In this document: piece by piece, positions 58,401-64,000 of the stretch
Layout: each line of letters begins with the position of its first letter
Numbering within the stretch: the stretch's first letter is position 1
DNA from: Protula sp. h YS-2021
Taxonomy: Eukaryota; Annelida; Polychaeta; Sabellida; Serpulidae
DNA length: 64,000 nucleotides
Assembly: GCA_949752745.1 (NCBI GenBank)
Contig: OX457027.1
Span: 57,912,053 to 57,976,052, forward strand
Direction: 5' to 3'
Notes under the pieces: generated by a model
Told to the model about the DNA's origin: nothing
The model's input: the letters and a program-made list of their open reading frames with translations, nothing else
The model's database searches: none
Program-made: the position numbers and the translations under genes

Positions 58401-60168
58401 GGAACACATTTGCAATTTGTTATTTAAAAGCAATGTTGTTTATCGCCATTTTGGATTTAGAGCCCAATTACGGCTTTTTACGACAATTTGATGTGTCTCA
58501 AACTTTTTCTCTTAAGACGTTTCAGAATGTCTTAAGACATTCTGAATCCCAAAAAAACATAAACAATGGTCTAAGAATGTCTTAAGACAGTCTTAGAGTT
58601 CAAAAAAAAAAAAAAAAAAAAAAAAAACTCTATCTGGCTATTACGGAAGTCTATATAGCTAATTTATATATTTATTTTTTTTTGTAAGTTGAAAGTTTCT
58701 AATAACCTGTTTATTGCTTTTTTAGACCAGCCGACTCTGTCGGGTGGTCTTGTGCAATCACTTTTGAAAAAGTGCGTGTGTGTGTTAACCTTTTTCAAAG
58801 TGCATCTCCTCCTACAGTTTTGGTCGGATCCTCTTGATATTACACATGTACAATCTCTAGGTGGTTCTCTACCGGAGAATTACTTTTTTCGCGATTTTCG
58901 GAAAAAAGTCGAAATGACGAGACTTTGAAAATTTTGGTGAACCTTTTTTCACAACAATGCTTCTCCTATAGTTTTGCTCAGATCTTCTTGGTATTACACA
59001 TGTACAGTCTGTAGGTTGTACTCTATCGGAAAATTACTTTTTCCGCGATCCGCCAAAAAGAGCCATAATGACGGAAAATTGCCAGAAATTTGTATATTTT
59101 GGTATATATTTTTACATATACTGTATCTACAATATCTGTGGGGCTGCAGTTGAATCTAACATCTCTTGTCGCTCCTCCTTTCCCCTCCCTTTTGTATGTA
59201 TGCTAAGCCTTTGGAGTCGACCAATAGTTGTGTGTGTTGCAAAAAGGGCCGATTACACAAGAGACGCTACAAAGAAAAATTCTTTTTCAGTGGTGGATCC
59301 GGGGGGGGGGGGGTTCAGGGGTGGCGAACCCCTCCCCCCCCCCCCCCAAATTCGAAAAAAGTAACTGTTAAACTTTTAAACTCAAGGTGTCAGAAGTTGA
59401 AACCTCCCCTCCCCCTTCCCCTTCACGAAAAGTTAGATCCGGCCTGATCCTTGAAATGAGTTGTGTTTGAGTGACGGGTCACAATTAAAAGCCGTAAGGA
59501 GAGAGAAAGCTATGTCTGCCTTCATTGTGTAGTAAATTTGATCTATAAAAAATATGACGGTTGCTTTGGTGGTGCTTTAGTAGTGGTGAAGCCCTGTTTT
59601 TTTGTCTTTGCAATAAAATAGAATGACATATCACCATTAACACAAGTGTCTCCATTTCAAAAAAATATCTTTGGTACAGTCATATTTTATTTATACAACA
59701 GCTGAATGTGTGATTTTGTAAGCAACAGTGAGATGGTAAAGTGGTTTCCTCTCCTTGCGTTGGACTCGGCTGGTTGCAATGTCCCTGGACATTCTTGTTT
59801 TCTTACTTATATGCCACTGGTGTGTAAATAATGTTAAATTTTATTGTTTCAAAAATTGTATGTTTTGTTTCATTTTGGTACAAGTCCAACTTGTGAGAAC
59901 TGATATCTCACTAGTTTCAACTTGGGTAACTTTTTTACCGTGAAAAATTAAAAAGAAGTGAATAGCATTTTGTTCACCTAATGGCATTTTGCAGAAACCG
60001 TGGAGGCGAATTTGCCAACCGACTCGGATTCAGTGACCGTTGCTAATGTGGCGTTGGCTGCCTCTGACATCCCTCCAACAGAGTCGGCAGATCCCGCAAG
60101 CAGCGGTGTTCGTGAGGAACGCAAGAAAAGTTCAGGGAAAAACCGAAAAGTGCCCAAAGTCCGGAAGC
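49464..60168 (+). CDS. Unrecognised lysine-rich protein gene with a large first coding exon and three tandemly duplicated exons (3' end outside window)
   Basis: Proposed exons: 49464-50649, 52284-52457, 54954-55124, 59995-60168. The start is the ATG at 49464 (MEKSNESTPT). The large exon gives 395 codons plus one base. It has an acidic helical N terminus (LLELFSLEELVDLCPQ, residues 17-32), a basic Pro/Lys stretch (residues 47-68, KPKKQKPKKRPKPKA), Gln/Thr/Pro-rich middle parts and a basic end (HKRGNKQRSK, VRKRK). The basic stretches look like nuclear localisation signals; a nuclear role is an inference. The three downstream exons each encode about 58 residues beginning QT(A/V)EAN and ending in VRK. 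I do not recognise the family, and no catalytic or zinc-binding motif is visible. If the first intron is retained, translation stops two codons later at TAG 50655-50657, giving a complete 397-aa product. Confidence 0.65.
50560..50700 (+). other. End of the large exon and its donor: oldest copy of the duplicated exon unit
   Basis: KRGNKQRSKVQRVRKR at the exon end parallels KKSSGKNRKVPKVRKR of exon copy 3. The sequence after the donor ('agagttgtaaag', 'attcagtggaaatg') parallels the intron starts after the later copies ('agagtttgaaatatttcagt', 'ggca'). The donor is GTAAGT at 50650. Confidence 0.6.
50650..52283 (+). repeat. Intron after the large exon: hairpin-headed element and degenerate 'ggcgattcgccaaaaa' tandem phrases
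   Basis: A perfect stem-loop is at 50731-50759. After it, phrases of the type 'ctggctattactttttttgg', 'cgattcgccaaaaat', 'taaaatcttaac' and 'actgtcttgaaattt' recur many times here and in the next intron (to about 54860), forming a decayed tandem array. The palindrome TTGTCCATGGACAA lies near 51649. The direct duplication 'taaaccaactttcatgaaaa' is at about 51395 and 51428. Confidence 0.6.
52284..52457 (+). CDS. Duplicated exon, copy 1 (58 codons, phase 1-1)
   Basis: The acceptor is 'cacttttcag' ending at 52283 and the donor GTGAGA at 52458. The translation begins QTAEANLPTGLDSVTVTNAP and ends VSEVRK, with SGVRGERKQSTGE in the middle. Length is 174 nt, so inclusion or skipping keeps the frame. 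Copy 1 is the most diverged of the three in its 3' half. Confidence 0.65.
52502..52918. mobile_element. hAT-like MITE, 417 bp, with 8-bp target duplication GTGGTTGG
   Basis: GTGGTTGG occurs at 52494-52501 and 52919-52926. Removing the insert restores the sequence found uninterrupted after exon copies 2 and 3 ('gtggttggtatagcttggaa'). The ends hold inverted GC-rich motifs (AGGCCTTTACCCTCC-like), and 'accccttagaggaattgcga' near 52650 is mirrored by 'gcagttcctctaaggggt' at 52853. The 8-bp TSD and lack of coding capacity fit a hAT-type MITE. Confidence 0.8.
54118..54145 (+). other. Stem-loop AACCCAG CCGAC / GTCGG CTGGGTT at a repeat head
   Basis: Seven plus five base pairs, a TTT loop and one bulged A on the 3' side. 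It is followed by 'gaatgtatgtgcgtatg' and 'gctactcctacagttttgct', linking it to the same repeat family as 58724 and 56160. Confidence 0.7.
54954..55124 (+). CDS. Duplicated exon, copy 2 (57 codons, phase 1-1)
   Basis: The acceptor 'cacttttcag' ends at 54953 and the donor GTGAGT is at 55125. It encodes QTVEANWLTDVNSVALAVAA, then FDIPPTESADPANSGVHGER, and ends VPEVRK. It is one codon shorter than the others, an in-frame 3-nt deletion, and has no stops. Retention of the following intron would add a read-through tail that stops at 55217-55219. Confidence 0.65.
55252..55383. repeat. Near-perfect long inverted repeat (57-bp arms, 18-bp loop)
   Basis: Arm 55252-55308 (starts 'ccgctgcagcctttgtgtct') is mirrored by 55327-55383 (ends 'aggctgcagcgg') with no mismatch that I could see. 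The loop is 55309-55326. The left arm belongs to the intron sequence that also follows exon copy 3 (60317), so the right arm is an inverted duplication. Confidence 0.92.
55432..55880. repeat. Interspersed repeat with internal duplication, copy 1
   Basis: 'aatctatcaatttactaaat', 'gtttcacatatcgaatttct' and 'agatgacaagaacgtgcttc' occur here and in the same order at 61945-62330. In this copy the segment 'attgcagttatagatgacaa'...'gagttgaaacat' is present twice (about 55566 and 55681). Confidence 0.85.
56376..58135 (+). mobile_element. DNA transposon remnant with long TIRs built from GGTACAAA-type repeats and a hAT transposase fragment
   Basis: The left end TTGGGACATTTTGTACC and the right end GGTACAAAATGTCCCAA are exact inverses. 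Inside each, about six further variants of 'actttgtacctt' or its complement continue for more than 100 bp, including the shared 'cgcgaaagacgtttt'. The direct repeat GAAATTTTGGT (11 bp) flanks the element at 56364 and 58140. The inferred target 'cttgaaattttggttga' occurs uninterrupted in other copies of the host repeat (for example about 391 and 51584). Confidence 0.85.
56886..57200 (+). pseudogene. hAT-family transposase, C-terminal dimerisation region only
   Basis: Residues read FARELLTTCRTDYPNFAVLM, then VPMSSATCERGFSAQNIIKA, then NRLGDKRLDQILRISMNGP. This is the conserved hAT C-terminal (dimerisation) region in the style of the ZNF862/KIAA1586-like group. The frame ends at a stop at 57198-57200. 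The catalytic N-terminal part is missing; a T/G-rich low-complexity run at 56851-56878 precedes it. The element is therefore not autonomous. Confidence 0.85.
58724..58750 (+). other. Stem-loop AGACCA CCGAC / GTCGG TGGTCT at a repeat head
   Basis: Six plus five base pairs around a G-G mismatch, TCT loop. It is followed by 'gtgcgtgtgtgtgttaacct' and 'ctcctcctacagttttggtc', the same body as the 54118 copy but with a different outer stem. Confidence 0.7.
59288..59440. repeat. Short element with a G13 ... C14 foldback
   Basis: 'cagtggtggatcc' is followed by 13 G, a short GGTTC...GAACC stem and 14 C (59301-59347), and then a tail ending 'gttagatccggcctgatcc'. The 'agtggtggatcc' start resembles widespread hAT-like MITE ends; this assignment is tentative. 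Confidence 0.4.
59995..60168 (+). CDS. Duplicated exon, copy 3 (58 codons, phase 1-1)
   Basis: The acceptor 'cattttgcag' ends at 59994 and the donor GTGAGT is at 60169. It encodes QTVEANLPTDSDSVTVANVA, then SDIPPTESADPASSGVREER, and ends VPKVRK. The donor reads GTGAGTAG, so an unspliced transcript stops after one further codon (RKRE then stop). Any following exon lies beyond recognisable sequence or outside the window. Confidence 0.65.
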
Positions 60169-60345
60169 GTGAGTAGAGTTTGAAATATTTCAGTGGCAGA
60201 ATTGTGGTTGGTATAGCTTGGAAGGATTTAAGAATACACGCCTTTGGAATACCCTCCCCTGGAAAATTCCTCCTGTAAGAATATTCCCCTCCCTTGGAAT
60301 ACCCCCCCCCCCCCCCCGCTGCAGCCTTTGTGTTTGTTTGTTTTT

Positions 60346-60374
60346 AGTCCTCAGCCATAAAATGGCAGAGGGCT
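60346..60374 (+). other. Stem-loop AGTCCTC GCCAT / ATGGC GAGGGCT at a repeat head
   Basis: Seven plus five base pairs (one G-T wobble) around an A-A mismatch, AAA loop. It heads the tandem array that starts at 60458. Confidence 0.65.
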
Positions 60375-60457
60375 ATTGCTATGGCCGTGTCTGCCCGTCT
60401 GTTTTGCCGTCTGTCTTGCCGTGCGAGAAACTGGATCTTGTTGTCCGTCCGTCCGTT

Positions 60458-60980
60458 AACATTTCCTTGTGAACGCTCTCTAGCCTACAATTCCTTCGCA
60501 ATTGCTAAGATATTTGAACTATTGCTAGCATATGGACTAATAAAGATTGGTATTGTATGTGAGCCATATTCGCCCAAGGACATTGGCTCAGCTGGACTTT
60601 GATTTTTGTTTGTTTGTACCATTATCAAGTGTCGCTAACATTTGGTTTATGAACTGCGTACAATTCTTTCGCCATTGGCAAGATATTTGAGCTATAGCTA
60701 GTTTATGGATTAGTAAAGATCAATATTGTATATGAACCATAGTCGCCCGAGGACAGTGGCTCAGCTGGACTTTGAAATTTTTTATTTCTACCATTATCAA
60801 GTGTCGTTAACATTTGGCTTGTGAACACTCTCTAGCCTTCAGTCCTTTCGCAGTTGCTAAGAGATTTGAGATATAGTTAGTATATGGACTTATAAAGACC
60901 GGTATTGTATCTGAGCCACATTCGCCCAGGGACAGTGGCTCAGCTGGACTTTTGATTTTTTTATTTCTACCATTATCAAA
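60458..60980. repeat. Tandem repeat, three units of about 172-179 bp
   Basis: Units begin at 60458, 60637 and 60809 with 'aacattt', contain 'ttgctaagatatttgaact'-type text and end 'agtggctcagctggactttg'. Divergence between units is moderate. Confidence 0.85.
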
Positions 60981-61934
60981 GGTATTTGCTCTGTAGAGTA
61001 GGTGGTAAAGGCGTTGGTTCAGTGAGCAAGAGGCACAGAGCGGTCGCTAGGCGGCTGTGCAACCGTTGAATTATGACACTTCGCGAAGTTATTATTATAT
61101 CTCTGTCGTTATGGGAGAATATGTAGTTGGACTTTGAAAAGCACAGTGTCTCATGGTAAATGTTTTTGTTTTTGTTTTTTTTTTCATCTTAAAGCACTGT
61201 CATCCATTTTAGGTGCTCTAAGTACTTGATGCATTTTTATCATAGGTTTCATTGCACTAGTTGGTCCCCTCCAGTTTTACTGTTTCTTTTTTCGAGTATG
61301 TTCCCCCTGGCTGAGGGCTATGCATCTCTGATGCCTGTGTTTTATAGTTGTAATTTCGTTCTTGCTTTATTGCACTGTTGACATTCATTTGAAGAAAGCA
61401 GTTTTTTTGTATGCAGCCTCGCAAAACATAACGACTTAGGTGTGAATCTGGGAAGCGGTAGCTTGCCTGTTTATTTCACTAGTGCCACACTATAAATGCC
61501 CTTTACAAACATATGTAACATAATTGAATTATCTTACAACTAAGTGATATACAACCAAATACAGATATTCAATTAATTGGCGGGTGGTTGCGGTTATCGC
61601 GCCAATCAAGTAATAGATAAAGGTCGTCCGCACACAGACATAACATGTGAATTAGACAACAAAGATATAAAATTACCATTAGGGAAGAGGAGGTTGGGAT
61701 TTTAATCATAAAACTTTTACAAATTCTAGACTGTTGCTGGAAGCCAAAAATCATGCTTTCCAATGCGCATGCGCTAACTGCTCCATCCGATTCCAACCCT
61801 TCCAATCACGATGTACTCATGTAGCTTAGTTACTACCACTGTGTACTCAGGCATAACGTTTTTAGAGAACCTGCAAGGTTGCTCGGATCATACAAAGTTA
61901 CATTTTAAACTGTTTATTTAAAATACCATTTATT
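60981..61934. other. No gene seen
   Basis: A segment at 61005-61090 has an 'agtaggtggtaaaggcgttg' start that vaguely resembles a tRNA-derived sequence, but no second promoter box is convincing. The rest is AT-rich. Confidence 0.35.
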
Positions 61935-62330
61935 TGCACAATTTTATTTACAGAAATCTATCAATTTACTAAATGGTCAAACACTCTTTTAAACAGTTTC
62001 ACATATCGAATTTCTGTCAATTAATTAAGTACTCTAACACTTCTTTATATTTCAAGTGTGCGTTTCCTGTGATCTTTAGATTGCAGTTATAGATGACAAG
62101 AACGTGCTTCCCTGTCATCTTTGAATTTTCAGTAGAGTTGAAACATAAAAGCTTTTTTATCATCTTTAAATTGCAATTACAGTGGAAAATCATACTGCAA
62201 TTGTAGATGACACTGCTACTCATCTGAACTGATTAGTACTTGAAAAGTAAATTTCCCAATCATCTGTGAATTCCAATTGCATTTTAAAAGCTACTCCTTG
62301 TGAAGCATCAATTGTAATTGCAGTGATTTT
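61935..62330. repeat. Interspersed repeat, copy 2 (partner of 55432-55880)
   Basis: Same order of phrases as the 55432 copy, without the internal duplication; the ending 'ctactccttgtgaagcat' is also shared (about 55858 and 62290). Confidence 0.85.
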
Positions 62331-62456
62331 TGGAGATAATAATTTCGATAAATAAAAAAATATAAAGTGCGGTCACCGAACCCGCAAATTCAGCCTCAAT
62401 ACAAAGTGTGTAATATAAGCCTGTACTATTATGTTTTGTTTGCACTGGCCGCTCTA

Positions 62457-62457
<1 letters not shown>

Positions 62458-62495
<38 letters not shown>

Positions 62496-62510
62496 GATTG
62501 ATTGATTGAT
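62458..62510. repeat. (TTA)n then (GATT)n microsatellite
   Basis: About twelve TTA units followed by four to five GATT units, directly after the shared phrase 'gcactggccgctctagtt'. Confidence 0.97.
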
Positions 62511-63030
62511 TTTTTGGCAGTTTACCCAAAAGTAATAGAAATATTGGTGAAAAGACACTTTCTTACATTCTTACTAAGATCTTAACAATTTTCGGATGCA
62601 TTTCTCTAAACCCTTTTACTGTCGTGAAAGTTTGGTTAAAGATCATACTTATATGTCATAAATGTTGACGTCAGCATTCGTGTTTGCTGAGGCATTGTCC
62701 ATGGACAATCTTGTTTGCGATGTAGCCAGAATTGGAAAAAAATATTGGCCATATTTAAGAAAACGCAGAAGTGGTACACTTACTACACATCCGGCCCGAT
62801 TGCCTTATAATATTACAGGAATGTTCCCCTCAAGTTCCAGCAACAGGCTGGCATTTTGTTTTGCGTAAATATCGGCCAAAAACACTCAAATTACAGAACA
62901 ATAACAGAAAGGTGGTACTTGACGCTTGTTCACTAGTCGTAATCTGTGGAAGCCAGATCAGTGTAGTAATCAGCGCCACACCTTTTTCGCTGTCTCCTTT
63001 GACAGGTTTTGCCGACAATATTTATTGTTC
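62511..63030. repeat. Fragments of the hairpin-headed repeat family, no gene seen
   Basis: 'gcattgtccatggacaatct' at about 62691 repeats 51646, and 'cccgattgccttataatatt', 'acaggaatgttcccctcaag' resemble the bodies at 10200 and 54226. Confidence 0.5.
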
Positions 63031-63036
63031 TTCCTC

Positions 63037-63255
63037 CTACACACACACAGAGACCCTCACCCTAACACTCACCAACACACACACACACACACAATGGACG
63101 ACGGATTTGGGCACTTTGTAAACCAGCTTGAACAGATTATCTAATAAAAAAGGCATTATATAAAAATTCTTACTTTTCTTTCTTTCGTTCTTTCGCTCAT
63201 CCTTTCTTACAGCCTTGCTTTCAGCATTTCTTTCAACCTTTCTTTCTTTCAGGCT
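63037..63255. repeat. CA-rich and CTTT-rich simple sequence
   Basis: CA dinucleotides at 63037-63092 and imperfect CTTT/TTTC tetramers at about 63170-63255. Confidence 0.85.
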
Positions 63256-64000
63256 GATTTTCAGTGGGTTGTAGTATTTTTTGCTATCGGTGCCGTATAA
63301 ACTGGCCAAATATAGGTAAAAACGGAAAGCTTTAAGAGAACCACAAACAATGTTGTTCATCACATAGATTCGGTCCTTTTGCTCTCGTTAGCAACGTTGC
63401 CTATGAGCTCTCCGATTTTGTCAAAATTGGTAGGTTTCTCCTTTCACTTTTGTAAGGCCTTTGCTTTTACGGCTGAGCACAATGTCCACGGAAATTCTTG
63501 TCCCGTCTAAGCCGTCTAAAAGGTATATCCAGTGGTAAACCAAATTTTAAAGTTGTTAGTTAGTTTACCGAAATATGCGATCATCGAGTACTGTTCATTA
63601 TATTTTGCGAAGAACGGCAAGAATGTTCAAATAGTGTGCGATAAATCTGTATATGCGATAAAATCGATTTTATCTGCCCTGTTTTTACAGTGAACAGGTT
63701 AATGGCGTAGCCCATCATCAAGTAAATTTATATTGTTGTAAAGGGCAATTTTTAACGTAACGGCGTATCAATGAACTTCATAGAACACATTAAATGATTT
63801 GAAAGAAAAAAAGTAAAAGAAAGGAGGAAAAATAATGAAAGTAGCAAAACTTTTTTCACTACAATGTTAAAAGTATGGCCATTTTGTCTATGACAAAGTA
63901 ATTAAAAATGGGCAGCCCACGTATAAAAGAGGCAGCCTATTCTATTTTTTTGTTAATTTAAAAATTCTCATGGCTAGCTGGTAGACTAGCCAAAATTGTC
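63256..64000. other. No gene seen to the window end
   Basis: AT-rich. 'acaatgtccacggaaattct' at about 63480 is another copy of the repeat tail seen at 46395 and 59778. Confidence 0.4.

Noticed and set aside
50731..60374. Helitron 3' hairpins on the reverse strand
   Set aside because: Several stems are followed by CTAA on the minus strand, but others are not (CTAC, TTAA, CTTA) and no matching 5' TC end or Rep/helicase is seen, so I kept it only as something to test.
1..64000. LTR or LINE retrotransposon coding regions
   Set aside because: I found no reverse transcriptase, integrase or endonuclease motif on either strand.

Overview
This 64 kb window is nuclear DNA of an invertebrate animal. 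Protein genes are split by GT-AG introns of roughly 70 bp to several kb, and most of the rest is AT-rich, repeat-filled non-coding DNA. The protein content (PDHB, RLIG1, RFT1 and a D-cysteine desulfhydrase/ACC-deaminase-like enzyme) is metazoan in type. Protein-coding density is low, and DNA-transposon remnants, MITE-like elements and short palindromic-motif arrays dominate. I cannot place the phylum from sequence alone; a marine invertebrate is a reasonable guess. No bacterial-style operons, CRISPR arrays or phage genes are present.

Layout. The window opens in the last two coding exons of PDHB on the + strand (17-835). RLIG1 (RNA 5'-phosphate/3'-OH ligase) follows as one uninterrupted + strand coding exon (6056-7054). 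Repeats fill about 7.8-17 kb: a 67-bp tandem repeat with CRE-like palindromes, a relic pogo/CENP-B DNA-binding segment, a tRNA-derived SINE-like piece, 1-kb elements dense in AGGTCA/TGACCT motifs, and a pair of 0.78-kb MITEs with palindromic ends. An 8-exon minus-strand gene for a PLP-dependent D-cysteine desulfhydrase-like enzyme (367 aa) lies at 17738-22295. From 22.3 to 34.8 kb I see no gene, only arrays built on CATATG/ACATGT, AACGTT and GATATC motifs, a second AGGTCA-rich element, microsatellites and MITE copies. RFT1 (14 exons, 537 aa) is on the minus strand at 34823-40499. Further inverted repeats and a pogo-like MITE with TA target duplication (46635-47566) follow.

The most unusual locus is 49464-60168 (+). 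A large coding exon (395 codons plus one base) for an unrecognised lysine-rich protein is followed by three near-identical exons of 58, 57 and 58 codons. All three are phase 1-1, all have good splice sites, and each sits in a duplicated exon-plus-intron unit. The end of the large exon looks like a fourth, older copy of the same unit. The introns between copies carry later insertions: an 8-bp-TSD MITE, a 1.8-kb element with a hAT transposase C-terminal fragment and terminal repeats built from GGTACAAA-type units, and a near-perfect 57-bp foldback. They also carry several copies of an element headed by a hairpin whose stem sequence changes on both sides between copies.

The four recognised genes belong to unrelated processes (pyruvate oxidation, RNA repair, D-amino-acid/PLP chemistry, N-glycosylation), so nothing suggests a functional cluster. 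Exon coordinates come from reading splice sites and protein similarity by eye; no search, alignment or RNA evidence was available.
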